Notes: a model not told the origin generated them from the letters alone. 64,000 nucleotides of DNA from Bubalus kerabau (GCF_029407905.1 NC_073637.1:46810501-46874500), one strand, 5' to 3'. Positions 22,579-34,545 are shown, numbered from the stretch's first letter. Numbers and translations are program-made.

Positions 22579-25500
22579 CTAAAAGCAAAGAGGGATCTAT
22601 TAGAGTTGGTACATGATAGGTTAAATTTGCTCTGTCCCTCTTTCCCCAGACTGCCTACTCAGGCCATAAGACAATTGAATGATTCGAAAGGTATGTGTCA
22701 AAAAATCAAAATTTTTTTAATTTAGAGAAAACTCACCACTAACATTTTTCCATCTACAATTTTTCTTTTGATCGTTGTCTGTTTACCAAGCCATTTTTGA
22801 ACATGAATCATTGAGCCACCATCTAGTGTTATGATGCTCTAGAAATGTAGAAAGGAATCAGTCAGAAATAGCAATTCATGACATCCTAATGACACAAGAC
22901 TAGATATTTAGTTTTTAATTTCCATTTTGAAATTCTTTTCTCCAAAATTCTTACATCAGTTCTTGTCCTAATTTAATACCATCAAACTAGGGAAGTCTCA
23001 AAAGATTATTCAAGTGATACTCTTTTCCCCCAGGTAAGCAATACCTAAACTATTTGTGAATGATAGTTCCATATTCTGTTTTATAAAATGACAAAGAAAG
23101 GGCTTCTCTGATGGTTCAGTGGTAAAGAATCCACCTGCCAATGCAGGAGACAAGGGTTCAATCACTGATCTGGGAAAATCCTACATGGCGCTAAGCAGCT
23201 AAACCCGTGCATCACAACTACTGAACCTGTGCTCTAGACCCGGGGAGCCGCCACTACTGAAGCCCAAGCCCTAGAGCCCTAGAGCCTGGGCTCCACAACA
23301 AGAGAAGCCACTGCAAGAAGAAGCCTGTACCACAACTAGTGAGTGCCCCCCCTCACTGCAACCAGAGAAAAGCCCAAGTAGCAACAAAGACCCAGCACAG
23401 CCAATAAATAAATAAATAACATTAAAAACAAACAAGAAATGACAAAGAGAGATCAGAGAAGCAGTGAAAACACGTTGAGTTTTTGGGCCCTAAATCATTT
23501 GCCAAAGAATTAACTTTAGAGATGTGCTCTATTAATTAACAAACTCAAACTGACTGGGTGAATTAGAATGAACTATGCCTAACTGCCTTCTAGATTTTTC
23601 CTGATTATGAAGCAGGAAGATTTAGTTCTTACCTTCACTTTCCGGTTATCTATGGTGGTTTCATCAAATTCTTTCCCCAGCTTGAAGGAGATCTCAGAGT
23701 TCTTGAAAGAACTTTCAGTTTTGATGCTAATCTTATCCCTGTCGGCACTAATAATGATTCTTGGCTTTGCTGATCCTGCAAGGTTCTGGACTGCAACACT
23801 CACTCCTGTGGGAATGAGTGAGAAGAAAACTCAATGAGTACAGGAAACAACATGCCTTCTTAAGAAGTTTAGGAAGAAGTGCTAGCAATCATTTTGGAAA
23901 GCAATTCAAAAAGAACGCATCCTCTCCCCATTGACATTTTGGATAGTATGCCATGTTTTCTTTAGTGCTCTCTATATCAGCTGGTTGAGCCAAACCTCCC
24001 AATCAGAGGACATGTCTAGTAATTATGCTTGACATTTTGAAAGCTAAGTTCACTTTCTGAGACTATTGTGCTTCATCTAAAATCACTGAGACTCTTACAC
24101 TTCATCTAAAATCTATACTTGTGTGGTGCCTTTCAATCGTATGCTTGGGCTTTACCTCATGAAATGTTTCAACAACAATATTTCAGTAGCATAGGGTATT
24201 ATTACCCTCATTTTAGAGATGAGTATACTGACTCCCAGAGAGGTAGAAAGGCTTATTCTAGATGATTTCCTTGGTAATTAGCAGAACTGAAATTTAAACA
24301 CAAGTTTTCTAATTGTCCATAAACTTTAGCATGCTTTTTTTTCCTTAAAAAAAAAACAACAAAAAAAAATTTCAAAGTATCTAATCTACTCTAAAAGAAT
24401 ATGACTTATAAAGTGCAGGCTTCTCTTATTTGTAGGTACAATTCAGATCTGGCTGAATACCATGAAATTAAAAGATGCTTACTCCTTGGAAGAAAAGTTA
24501 TGACCAACCTAGATAGCATATTGAAAAGCAGAGACATTAGTTTGCCAGCAAAGGTCCGTCTAGTCAAGGCTATGGTTTTTCCAGTGGTCATGTATGGATG
24601 TGAGAGTTGGACTGTGAAGAAAGCTGAGTGCCGAAGAGCCAAAAGCTGATGCTTTTGAACTGTGGTGTTGGAGAAGACTCTTGAGAGTCCCTTGGACTGC
24701 AAGGAGATCCAACCAGTCCATTCTGAAGGAGATCAGCCCTGGGATTTCTTTGGAAGGAATGATACTAAAGCTGAAACTCCAGTACTTTGGCCACTTCATG
24801 CGAAGAGTTGACTCGTTGGAAAAGACTCTGATGCTGGGAGGGATTAGGGGCAGGAGGAGAAGGGGACGAGAGAGGATGAGATGGCTGGATGGCATCACTG
24901 ACTCGATGGACGTGAGTCTGAGTGAACTCCGGAAGTTGGTGATGGACAGGGAGGCCTGGCTTGCTGCGATTCATGGGGTCGCAAAGAGTCGGACATGACT
25001 GAGCGACTGAACTGAACTGAACTGAACTGAGGCAAATTAGACAATTTGGCTGAGAGCCTGGCCCTGCTATTCACGTTGGGAATTGTCCATTGTTGAACTT
25101 GTCTCCTGCAATAGTTGAGCAGAAGGGCTGACTCCCATCTCTTAATATTGATATAGAAATCAATTTCATATTCATATTATGGGCAGATGGGAAGCCTCTG
25201 ACTACGTAAAAGCAAAAAACCTTTATATATAGTTTTTTATTAAAAGGGAGGTCTCTCGTATATGTTTAAAATTGCTTAATTAAATGTTAAAAAATTACTA
25301 TTCTTCTAGCATTAGTAAAGAATAGTTTAGTTATTATTAGTTATCTGAGCTATTGTAAATTATATTCATTTCAACTTGAATAAGAGCTAAAGTAGGCAGA
25401 ACTTACAATTCTGTGAGATGTCCAATGGTGGGAAATTCCATGAGTAAAAATATTCTATTTCTATGTGTTCTATTTCAACAAAACATTTGAAACTCTTCAA

Positions 25501-26069
25501 AATAAGGTTTTAAAAATCTCCCATGTGTATCAGAACTCTAAAAATTAACCCACTAGAAATTTTGCTTGTTGTTATTACTCTTTTGAAGTTATAACTTAAA
25601 GTAAACCTTGAAACGAATATAGTTAATAAATTTAATTATAGATAGGTATTGCTATCTAAAATGTGGAGCTGGAAAAAGCTATTAAATGAAATTACCAAGA
25701 TAAAAAAAAACTCTATTATGAGGGTAGGATGAAGTATTTTCAAAAAGGATATATGGTCTAAAAATATAGATAATAAATTAGAAGGACGTATCTGTGAGCC
25801 TAGTATTGCAGAAAGAGGTAATTATTACTAGTAATAAAAGAGTAAATGTAGATACATAAACTTTGTTAACCCCATGAATATACCCTAAGATCCCAAATGA
25901 ACAAGATAATTGTAGGAAAATTCATTGTAAAGTGCAAACCCAACCACATCACAAAAAGCATTGCCAGTTTCCAAATCTTGGAAAGCTATTTCTCACCCAG
26001 TTCTTTCATATATTCATCAAAGTTTTCACTGGAGACCAGTTTCCAGGTTCCCAAGAAGGGCTCAATCAT
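22528..26069 (-). CDS. FABP9: Testis fatty acid-binding protein (FABP9/TLBP), complete four-exon gene
   Basis: The coding exons on the minus strand are 25997-26069, 23633-23805, 22737-22838 and 22528-22578, giving 132 residues and TGA. The product begins [20 protein letters not shown]. Exon 3 contains GSMIHVQKWLGKQTTIKRK, a diagnostic FABP9 segment, and its position between PMP2 and FABP4 agrees with the mammalian cluster. FABP9 is known as a testis- and sperm-associated lipid-binding protein of the perforatorium. Introns are 2191, 794 and 158 bp, all GT/AG. R106 and Y128 are kept, but position 126 is Ala instead of Arg (STAVYEKV), and exon 4 opens EYIM where the paralogues have ECKM or ECVM. 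All exons are open and splice sites are intact, so this looks like a coding gene that may bind ligand differently. Intron 1 holds a BovB fragment and intron 2 a tRNA-derived SINE. Confidence 0.94.
22737..22838 (-). CDS. FABP9: FABP9 coding exon 3
   Basis: There are 34 codons (SIITLDGGSM through DGKMLV) between the acceptor TTCTAG and the donor GTGAGTTTT. R106 is present in TTIKRK. Confidence 0.95.
23101..23425 (+). mobile_element. CHR-2-type SINE in FABP9 intron 2
   Basis: GGCTTCTCTGATGGTTCAGT head, GGGTTCAATCACTGATCTGG, then the CHR body and an AATAAATAAATAAATAAC tail. It is antisense to FABP9. Confidence 0.85.
23633..23805 (-). CDS. FABP9: FABP9 coding exon 2
   Basis: The acceptor CAG ends at 23806. 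The exon completes Gly25, reads VSVAVQNLAGSAKP and continues to DNRKVK, ending at 23633 before GTAAGAAC. The TRK motif found in the paralogues is replaced by AVQ here. Confidence 0.95.
24150..24312 (+). repeat. MIR fragment in FABP9 intron 1
   Basis: GGGTATTATTACCCTCATTT, then AGATGAGTATACTGACTCCC and a decayed 3' end. Confidence 0.55.
24455..25032 (+). mobile_element. BovB LINE 3' fragment in FABP9 intron 1
   Basis: From TGAAATTAAAAGATGCTTAC to the GACTGAACTGAACTGAACTG terminus at about 25028. It includes the VMYGCESW-coding stretch typical of the BovB C-terminus. It is antisense to FABP9. Confidence 0.92.
25033..25996. other. AT-rich remainder of FABP9 intron 1
   Basis: No repeat family or regulatory element was recognised. 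Confidence 0.5.
25997..26069 (-). CDS. FABP9: FABP9 coding exon 1
   Basis: The ATG is at 26069-26067. The exon encodes MIEPFLGTWK through MKEL plus the first base of Gly25 and ends at 25997 before the donor GTGAGAAA. It aligns base for base in length with exon 1 of PMP2 and FABP4. Confidence 0.95.
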
Positions 26070-26149
26070 GATGGAAAGCTTGCAGAGAAGAGGTGCTCAC
26101 AACCAAAATCCAAAGAAACTTAAGCAACACACTGCTACCAGAATCTTAA

Positions 26150-26195
26150 TTTAAAAGACATCTTCATCATGTGACTCTTCTGAAATGGCCAATGG
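26150..26195 (-). promoter_or_regulatory. FABP9: FABP9 proximal promoter: CCAAT, TCACATG, TTTAAA
   Basis: On the minus strand there is CCATTGG (26195-26189), then 14 bp, then TCACATG (26174-26168), then 12 bp, then TTTAAA (26155-26150). The ATG follows about 80 bp downstream. The module matches those of PMP2 and FABP4 in order and spacing. Confidence 0.6.
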
Positions 26196-26783
26196 GGAGC
26201 AGCAAGACCAAAGATTCTAGGCACCAGTGTTGACTCATTTTATTTACTTTCAAATAAAGACACAGAAAATTAACATGTTAAGTTGAATTTAAGTCAATGA
26301 TTATAGCTTCCAATAAACAGATTGATAACCTGAGAGTCATCTGATAAATATTGTGAAATGGAGACAATTTTCAATAGAGATCAGCATTTTGAACTATGAA
26401 TGCTGAGTCAACTCCAAAGAAATAACCCAACAAATGTCTAATGAACACCTGACTGAGATGTTTTCGTACTTGATACAGGGACATCCTTGCTTGCTCTACC
26501 TCAGCTGCTTTTTATTTGGACAAGTCACAGTGCCAGAGTAATCTCTTCATTATAAGAATATGCACCCCTCCCTTCCTTGCAGGGCTGATAAATTGATACT
26601 ACTTAATGTAACTGAAATGTCTACCGTTGATTGGAGTGAGGCGTAAGGTATCATTGCTGTTAATTAAGAGTAATTGCAGAGTGGGAAGAAAACTAGCAAT
26701 TATCATTGATGGTGTTTTATAATTTAAGTTCTAAAAATGAGGGGAAGCTAACGCTAAAAGTCATCTTTTAGGATAACAAAGAA

Positions 26784-26914
26784 ATCTTGATATCAAAAGA
26801 AGAGTAATTAAAATATTAATCTTGATAATAAATATCAAAATATCTTGATGTGAAAATAAGATTAATTAAAATTTTAATCTTGATAATTAATATCAAGAAA
26901 TATTGATATTGAAG
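26784..26914. repeat. 58-bp AT-rich tandem duplication with a partial third copy
   Basis: Unit 1 is 26784-26841 and unit 2 is 26842-26899, both exactly 58 bp. Each starts ATCTTGAT, has ATTAAAAT in the middle and repeats ATCTTGATAAT at its position 36. A partial third unit begins ATATTGATAT at 26900. Confidence 0.8.
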
Positions 26915-27250
26915 TTGTGAATGGAAGTTTTAGGTAGAAATATGGTATTTTGATATCTTCATTCTAAAAGAAAGATGAAGGCAGGAAGTAGTTTAAATGT
27001 CTGTGCCATTACTTCTAAAATCATTTTCTGTAACCCAAGTAATGGAAGTGAATTTTAGGCAGGTAAGGCCTTTACCGGGAAGGATTGGATTCTGAGGTTG
27101 TAGATTTACATGACAGCTTTGAACTCCAGTTGTTTTAAAGAAGGCTGGAAAATTAGAGTGAAGAATAGTATTTATACTATCATCTGCCTAGGTCAAAATA
27201 TTCCTTCAAGTCAAAGAAATCTTCATTCAGACCATCTATTTGTGGGGAAA

Positions 27251-27251
<1 letters not shown>

Positions 27252-27287
<36 letters not shown>
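27252..27287. repeat. (AC)n microsatellite
   Basis: A pure CA tract of about 18 units with no SINE beside it. Confidence 0.95.
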
Positions 27288-27288
<1 letters not shown>

Positions 27289-27817
27289 GCAGATGCTTTG
27301 GCACCACAAAGTTAAATTTTAAGTGGTATAAAGAATTTATTTTGATGGAAACGTATAAAAAAGTTATTTATAATGCAATATAGGGGAAATAGTTAAAATA
27401 TCTGGAGGGCAAAACAAGGAAAGGAAAAACCTTAGAGTCAGTTTTAGGGAACTGAGACTGGACTGAATATAAGTGCCTTAGCAGTTGAAAGCACACTCAG
27501 AGGTGATGCTCAAGTAAAGAGCAAATGACTTGATCTTGCTTTACTGGTTCTGGACTTGTATGTACTCAGCCTGAAACATAGCAGGGAAACAAGACTATGT
27601 TTGTGGGGGTTGTGTAGCATAATCAAGGTCTCCCCTTAGTCTAACCAGTTTTGTTCCAAGTATTCTACCATTGACTGATTCAGAAATCAATCCTGTGGCC
27701 CATGAGGCAAAAGAGAAGGTCAAACTTCTGCCTTTTATAAAATTCCCTCACCCTTAAGAGAGAACCAGAGGGACGGTCCCCTCCTTGGCAACTTTTGCTC
27801 TCTTGTATGATATTTAG

Positions 27818-28029
27818 GGCTTCACAGGTGAAGTTAGTGGTAAAGAACCTGCCTGCCAATTCAGGAGATGCAAGAGACACAGGTTCGATCCCTGGGTCAG
27901 GAAGATACCTCGAAGAAAGCCATGGCAACCCACTCCAGTAATCTGGCCTGGAGAATCCCATGAACAGAGGAGCCTGGCAGGTTGCAGTCCATAGGGTTGC
28001 GAAGAGCTGGACATAACTCAAGCGACTTA
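27818..28029 (+). mobile_element. Bov-tA SINE
   Basis: Head GGGCTTCACAGGTGAAGTTA, B box GGTTCGATCCCTGG, body to AACTCAAGCGACTTACC. Possible short duplication TATTTAG at about 27811 and 28062, beyond the CA tail. Confidence 0.9.
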
Positions 28030-28060
28030 CCACACACACACACACACATACACACACACA
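28030..28060. repeat. (AC)n microsatellite at SINE 3' tail
   Basis: CACACACACACACACACATA-type tract directly abutting the end of the Bov-tA body. Confidence 0.9.
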
Positions 28061-28311
28061 GTATTTAGAACTGCTGCATCCATTGTGTTACCAACTCAAA
28101 AATGAGGCCAAAACTGAGAATGGGAGAGAGGAAAAGGAGGAAGAACTTAAGACCACTGTGTTTCTGGAATCTTTATAAGGAGAATTGATGAATTCCATTA
28201 TTATTTAAAAAACGTTGTGTCTGAGTTTTGTTCCTTGCAGTTTAAACCTTCATAATTGATATGCCTTTGTAAATAGCTCCACCTAAATTTGGACTTTGAA
28301 AACCAATTCCA

Positions 28312-28435
28312 GGACTTCCCTGGTTGTCCAGTGGTTAAGTTTCTGTGTTTCCAGTGCGGGGGGTGCAGGTTTGATCCCTGAACAGGGAATTAGATTCCAT
28401 ATGCCATTTGGTGTGGCAAAAAAAAAAAAATTATT
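28312..28435 (+). mobile_element. tRNA-derived (CHR-type) SINE, short form
   Basis: GGACTTCCCTGGTTGTCCAG head, GGTTTGATCCCTG B box and an A13 tail at about 28419-28431. Confidence 0.8.
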
Positions 28436-28845
28436 AAAAGAAAATCCTATGTATCATGTGATATTGGCTTCATGCACAGTAACTCTCAGGTCTCCAGATC
28501 CAACTCATCAGAATCATGTCCTATGTGAAACTGGTTCTAAGCTGGCAGATCCCTGTTTATGTGATATGATTATACCTTAATAGAAGTATATTCTGGAACT
28601 TTTCTCACAGTATTGCATTGAGTCCTCCTCCAGCTGACCCCTGATCTCTTTCATGAGTACATCAAGTAAAGAAAATATTTCTGATTCACTTCTGAATCCT
28701 TGAGGAATAGTGCCCGGTATATTGTAGGTACTCTATAAATGTTTTATGAATGAATGACAAGAGGAATAAAATGTGTATTTTGTTTTAACTGACAGTTTCC
28801 CTCATCACTGATATTAATTTAACAAGTAAAGACAAAGATTTTTTA

Positions 28846-29145
28846 AATTAAAAAAAATATTTATTGTGGTGAAAGTCACATAAGACATACTATTTTAATC
28901 ATATTTAACTGTACAGTTCAGCGGCATTAGGTACATTCACATTGCTGTGCAGTTCTCACCATTATCTATCTTCTGAAATTTTCCTCACTTTCCTAAATTG
29001 AAACTCTGTCCTCATTAAACAGTAACTCCCCACCCTCATCCCCACCTCCCCCACCCGCTGGGTCCCTGGCATCTACCAATGTAATCTCCAGCTCTATCAA
29101 CTTGACTATTCTAGGTACAGATAATTCCATATTAGTGGAATCAAA
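28846..29145 (-). mobile_element. L1M 3' UTR fragment, reversed
   Basis: The pattern CTGTACAGTTCAGCGGCATT, then TGCTGTGCAGTTCTCACC and CAACTTGACTATTCTAGGTA is the reversed L1M 3' UTR. A related stretch recurs at 30300-30500. Confidence 0.65.
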
Positions 29146-29159
29146 TTGTATTTAAGACA

Positions 29160-29365
29160 GAGTTTTGGCTCAGAAGTTAAAGCGTCTGCCCGCAATGAGG
29201 GAGACCTGGGTTCAATCCCTGGGTCAGGAAAATACCCTGGAGAAGGAAATGGCAACCCACTCCAGTATTCTTGCTTGGAGAATCCCACGGACAGAGGAGC
29301 CTGGTGGGCTACAGTCCACGGGGTCACAAAGAGTCAGACACGGCTGAGCGACTTCACTTTTAATA
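29160..29365 (+). mobile_element. Bov-tA SINE inserted beside L1
   Basis: B-box-like GGGTTCAATCCCTGG near 29208, then the BovA body to CGGCTGAGCGACTTCAC. The tRNA head is partly degenerate. Confidence 0.88.
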
Positions 29366-29585
29366 CATTGCTCTCTCCTGACCTGCTCATATGCCACGCC
29401 TTTCATTGTGGTCATCAGACGGTAGAGGGAGTCTCAGACTCCTTTCATCTTTGCTCAGTGTTTCATTGTTATCATGCACATCTACCTTCTCAACCAAGAA
29501 AGTTCTCTTCTATCTAGTCTTGCCGCAATCACTACTAGCTTTGGCATCTTTGTTTGATTTAAAAAAAAGAAAAAATACACCATTT

Positions 29586-29858
29586 GGGATTTCCATGGTG
29601 GTACAGTGGATAAGAATTTTGCCTGCCAATGCAGGGGACATAGGTTCGATCCTTGGTCCGGGAAAATTCCACATGCCGTGAAGCAACTAAGCCTGTTTGC
29701 TGAACTACTGAAGCCTGAGGTCTAGAGCCCATGCTCCACAAGAGAAGCCACTGTGATGAGAAGCCCACACACCAAAGAGGAGACTCCAATAGCTGCAACT
29801 AGAGAAAGATGGAGCACAGCAACACAGACCCAGTGCAGCCGTAAATAAACAAATGGTT
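29586..29858 (+). mobile_element. CHR-2-type SINE
   Basis: GGGATTTCCATGGTGGTACA head, TAGGTTCGATCCTTGG, CHR body and an AAATAAACAAATGG tail. Confidence 0.85.
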
Positions 29859-30091
29859 TTTAAAATTATCATTCCCTCCAGTAAAAAAACTTTTTAATTA
29901 AAATGTTCTTAATTGTTAATCCCAACAAAGGAACTAGAATACAATATTCTGTTATAGAACAGTTACACATTTTATATTCATGACAGTTGAAATACTTATT
30001 TCTCCATGATCTCATTTTTCTATGCTTTTCCAGTATCTCATTTTCTACATTAACTTTGTTTCTTGACACTATTTAGCTATTAAACACTTTT

Positions 30092-30122
30092 AAAATAAAA
30101 ATAAAATAAAATAAAATAAATT
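30092..30122. repeat. (AAAAT)n pentanucleotide tract
   Basis: AAAATAAAATAAAATAAAAT-type repeat of about six units. Confidence 0.85.
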
Positions 30123-30744
30123 TTAATTTTGAGATGTTACATTCTCCATTGGTGAGGGACGCTGATAAAGTTAAACATGTACTAAAAGCTGCAAAATGAT
30201 TCAGCAATACATCTACTACTTTATTGCTGTACATAAAATAGCTGGAGCTACACTAGATTTTTTTTTCTAATTGTTTTATTCCTGTAGAATAGACATTACA
30301 CAGAATTAACTATCTTTAACCATTTCTAACCACATGCTTCAGTGGTATTCACATTGTTGTGCAAACATCACCACCATCCATCTCTAGGAATGTTATGTTA
30401 CAAAGCTGAAACTCTACCCGTTAAATAGTAATTCTCCATTCTCCACACCCCTGCCTCCTGGTAACCACCATTCTACTTTCTGCCTCCATGACTTTTACTT
30501 CTGTAAGTACCTTGTATAAGTAGAATCATGAGTGTTTGTTTTTGTGTGTATGTGACCAGCTTAGTTCGCTTAGCACAGTGTCCTCAAGGTTTACTCATGT
30601 TGTAGGAATTTTCTTCCTTTTTAACAATGATATTCTGTTGGATAAAGCAAAATGTGTTATTTATATTTTGCTTATACATTCATCCTTTGATGAACATTTG
30701 GATTGCCTCTACATTTTAGCAATAGATGAAAAATGTTATGAACT

Positions 30745-31012
30745 TTTGTTGTTGTTTAACTGTTAAGTCATGTCCAGTGATTTGTGATCCCAAGAACTGT
30801 ATCTCGCCAGGCTTCTCTGTCCTTCACTATCTCATGGAGTTTGCTCAGATTCATGTCCATTGAATCGGTGATGCTATCTAACCATCCTATCATTTGCCAC
30901 TCTCTTCTCCCTTTGCCTTCAATCTTTGCCAGCATCAGGGTCTTTCCGATGAGTTGACTCTTTGCATCAGATGGGTGAAGGATTGGAGCTTCAGCTTCAG
31001 CATCAGTCCTTC
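30745..31012 (-). mobile_element. BovB 3' end, reversed, inside L1
   Basis: TTTAACTGTTAAGTCATGTC at the 3' terminus, then the reversed GATTCATGTCCATTGAATC and CAGCATCAGTCCTTCC. Confidence 0.85.
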
Positions 31013-31094
31013 CAACACGGTTATACCTGTATCTCTTTGAGACCCTGCTGTGTATATGTTGGGTGTATAACCAGAAGTAGAATTGCTGGTGTGT

Positions 31095-31303
31095 GCATGC
31101 TCAGTCGCTTCAGACATGTCCAACTCTTTGCAACCCTAAGGGACTACAGCCCAACAGACTTCTCTGTCTGTGGGATTCTCCAGCAAGGATACTGAAGTGG
31201 GTTGCCAGTTCCTACTCCAGGGGATCTTCCTGAACTAGAGATCGAATCCACATCTCTTGAGTTTCCTGCATTGGGAGGCAGGTTCTTTACCACTGATGCC
31301 ACC
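31095..31303 (-). mobile_element. Bov-tA SINE, reversed, inside L1
   Basis: CATGCTCAGTCGCTTCAGAC start, TCTCCAGCAAGGATACTG and AGATCGAATCCACATCTC near the B box. Confidence 0.85.
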
Positions 31304-31699
31304 TGGTTAATTCTATTTTTAATTTTTTTAGGAATTGTCCTGCTGTTTTCCACAGCAATTGTACTGCTTTACCTTCCCACCAACATTGTACAAGGTGTCC
31401 AATTTCTCCACATCCTCACTAACAAGTTATTTTTTTATAGCCTCCATCTTAGTGTGTGTGAGATGCATCCCATTATGATCTTGATTTGCATTATCACTAA
31501 TAATTAGCAACACGGAACATTCTTTCATGTGTTTATTGACCATATATGTATCTTCTTTGATACAAGATATTTGCCCATTTTTGAATCAAATAGTTATTTT
31601 GTTATTGTTTTTAGGAGCTCTCTATATATTCTGGATATTAGTTCCATATCAGAAATATCACTTGCAAATATTTTCTCCCATTCTGTGGGTCACTTCTTA

Positions 31700-32014
31700 A
31701 ATATTTATGTATGTCTGTATGTATGTATTTTTGGCTGTGCTGGGTCTTTGTTCCTGGATATGGGGTTTCTCTAGCGGTGAGCAGGGGCAACTCTTTGTTG
31801 CAGGGCTTGGGCTTCTAATTGCTGTGGCTTCTCTTGTTGCAGAGCATGGGCTCTAGGCAGGTGGGTTTCAATAACTGTGGCGCTGGAGCTCAGTACTGTG
31901 GCCCACAGGATTAGTTGCTCTGCGGCATGTAGAATCTTCCTGAGCCAGGGATCAAACCCATGTTCCCTGCATTGGCCAGGGGATTCTTAACCACTGTACC
32001 ACCAGGAAGTCCTA
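31700..32014 (-). mobile_element. CHR-2-type SINE, reversed, inside L1
   Basis: TTGGCTGTGCTGGGTCTTTG start, GGGATCAAACCCATG B-box complement, ending CACCAGGAAGTCC. Confidence 0.85.
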
Positions 32015-32267
32015 TGACCCACATTTTTATTCTGTGGATAATGTCTTCTAAGGCACAGGATTTTTTATTTTCCTGGAATCAAATTTGTGTATTTTCTCTT
32101 TTGTTGCCTGTGCCTTTGGTATTATATTCAAGATATCACTGCCAAGTCCAATGTTGTGAAGTTTTTTTAAAAGTTTCAAGTTTTAGGTCTTACATTTGAG
32201 TTAACTTTTGCATGTGGTGTTAAAAAAAGACATCAGTTTCACTCTTTTGCATGTGGATATCAGGTTT

Positions 32268-32490
32268 TCGAGGGCTTTCCCAGTGTCTCAGAAGTAAAGA
32301 ATCCACCTGTGATGCAAAAATGCAGAAGATCCAGGTTCAATCTCAGGTCAGGGAAGATCCTCTGGAGGAGAGCCCAGTAACCCACTCCAGTATTCTTGTC
32401 TGGAGAATCCCATGGACAGAGGAGCCTGGCAGGTTACAGTCCATGGGGTCACAAAGAGCTGGACACGACTGAAGCGACAGAGCATGCATG
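32268..32490 (+). mobile_element. Bov-tA SINE inside L1
   Basis: GGGCTTTCCCAGTGTCTCAG head and BovA body to GGACACGACTGAAGCGACAG. It is opposite to the host L1. Confidence 0.88.
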
Positions 32491-33030
32491 CAGCCAGGTT
32501 TCCAAGCACCATTTGTTGAGAAGATTGTATTTTATCCACTGAATGGTCTTGGGAATATGCAAGAGTTCATTTTGGAGCTCTCTATTCTATTGCATTAGCC
32601 CATATGTCAGTCTTTAGGCCAGTATCACACTGCTTTGATTATAGTAGCTCTGTAATAAAATTTGAAATCAGGAAGTATCAATTCTCCAACTTTTGTTCTT
32701 CATTTTTAGGATTTTTTTTTTTTTTTTGGCTTTTCAGTTCCCTTGATATTAGAATGGGCTTTTCTATTTCTGGAAGAAATATCATTGGACTTTTGACAGT
32801 GATTCCATTAAATTGGTAAATCAATTCAAATGGTATAGTATTGACAACTTCCAATCTATGACTATGGAATATCTTTCCATTTATTTACATCTTTTATAGT
32901 TTTCATACTACAAAACTTCCACTTCCTTGGTTAATTCTTAAGTATTTTATTCTTCTTGGTGCTATTGTAAATGGAATTGTTTTCTTAATTTACTTTTCGA
33001 ATTGTTCATTGTTAATGTATAGAAATGTAA

Positions 33031-33450
33031 CTGATTTTTGACTAGTGAATCCGACTTCAGGTCTTTCTCAGGGACAGTTTCTGTTGGTTTAACTTTTTCT
33101 TTGAATGGGCCAAACTCTCCTATTTCTTTCTATGTCCTGTGATTTTGCTGTTAAAAACTGAAAATTTGAATTTAATAATGTGCTAAGTCTGGAAATTAGA
33201 TTCTCCTCCTTCTCTAGGGTTTGCTGCTTTTTGTTTTTGTTTTCTGATTGCTGGGGTCTGGCTCTGTGCCAAGGACCAGCCTAAGGAATAGACTTAAGGT
33301 CTTCTCATGTCCTTTCTGACCCTGTGCCTTTTCCTTGGAATGCACAGTGACATTCTAATATCCTCTGTATATGAAATTGCTTTTGAATGTCCTGGTCTTT
33401 AATTATGGCTTCTTAAAGAGGAAAAAGTAAGAAATGAAGGGAAGGAAAAG
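33031..33450 (-). repeat. Probable further L1-derived sequence
   Basis: TGATTTTGCTGTTAAAAACTG followed by TTGAATTTAATAATGTGC resembles reversed L1M sequence. The exact boundary with the preceding L1 is unclear. Confidence 0.35.
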
Positions 33451-33631
33451 GTGCTGGCCCTTTAAATTTCCTGACAATCACTTGAGGAGGGGGAGGAGGG
33501 TGGTATTTGCAACAATGGGAGGAAATGCAACAATAGTGGCCACCACCTCCCTCTTTGCACTTCCAGGATCAGAAGCAGCAATCAGTGATTAGAACACATA
33601 TCCCAGGTATTTGGAGGATAGGGTCTTCACT

Positions 33632-33862
33632 GGGCTTCCTAGGTGGCTTAGTGGTAAAGAATCTACCTGCAAAGCAGGAGCTGCAGGAGAGGTGGTTTTG
33701 ATCCCTGAGTTGGAAAGACCTCCTGGAGTAGGGAATGGCAACCCGCTCCAGTACTCTTGCCTGGAGAATCCAAGTAATCTTGCCTGGAGAACAGAGGAGC
33801 CTGACGGGCTACAGTACATAGGGTCTCAAAGAGCCAGACACGACCGAGCGACTAACACTAAG
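33632..33862 (+). mobile_element. Bov-tA SINE with internal 24-bp duplication
   Basis: GGGCTTCCTAGGTGGCTTAG head and BovA body ending ACGACCGAGCGACTAACAC. The TCTTGCCTGGAGAA segment occurs twice (near 33757 and 33778). Confidence 0.88.
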
Positions 33863-34084
33863 ATGGTTTTTGCCAAGTCATTCCACTGTAAAATTAATTA
33901 ATAAGCAATTAATTAATTTTATAGTAATCTTTCATGGCCTAGCTCAACTACATCTTCTATGCTGAAAACCTTCCTCCAGCACATACCAAGTACTCTGCTT
34001 GCCCTCGGCTTCCTTCCAATCCATAAAATATACCACACAATTCATCATATAATTCATGTCCTCCTCTATATTTTGTCTTCATTC

Positions 34085-34545
34085 ATTCCACTAAAATTTA
34101 TTGAGTGATTACCATATTTCAGGCATTGTACTAGATACTACATATATACATAAGTGTCCTGAGGCTGTGTCAGCCTAGTGATGGAAAAGATGAGAAATTA
34201 AAATGTGGTAATATCATGTTATAGTAAGAACATGTATTTTTCCTGTAGTCATGGGAGGAAGAATTTAACTCTTCTTCGATATGGAGGGTGAGGGAGGAGG
34301 AGGAACTATCAAAAAATTTTCCCAGGGGATGTGATGATGTTCATGTTATTTCTCTGCCACACCGAGGGCATGATCATGAACTGTTTCTGTGTTACAAACC
34401 ACACTTAGCACAGGGAAGAGTGTTCACTCACTCACTCAAAAACTGTTTACTAAACTCCAAATCTGCTGCTTATTGTGCCAGGGTCTGGGGACATGGCTAC
34501 AAATAGGACACAATCCTTGCCTTTAAGATGCTCTCAGTAACTGAG
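34085..34545 (+). repeat. Two L2-like 3'-end fragments around unique sequence
   Basis: AATTTATTGAGTGATTACC near 34096 and CAGGGTCTGGGGACATGGC near 34480 are L2 3' end patterns. The stretch between them is not recognised. Confidence 0.4.

Larger units (their letters stand above)
30255..33030 (-). mobile_element. Large reversed L1 (3' UTR to ORF2) hosting four insertions
   Basis: Reversed L1 3' UTR at 30255-30740 and reversed ORF2-end sequence at 31305-31700, 32015-32265 and 32490-33030. Later insertions at 30745, 31095, 31700 and 32268 break it up. No intact frame remains. Confidence 0.75.

Noticed and set aside
29146..29517. Open frames of 60-123 codons encoding [13 protein letters not shown] peptides, here and at many other places
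   Set aside because: These peptides come from the BovA body in either direction and recur at every Bov-tA and BOV-A2 copy. They are not genes.
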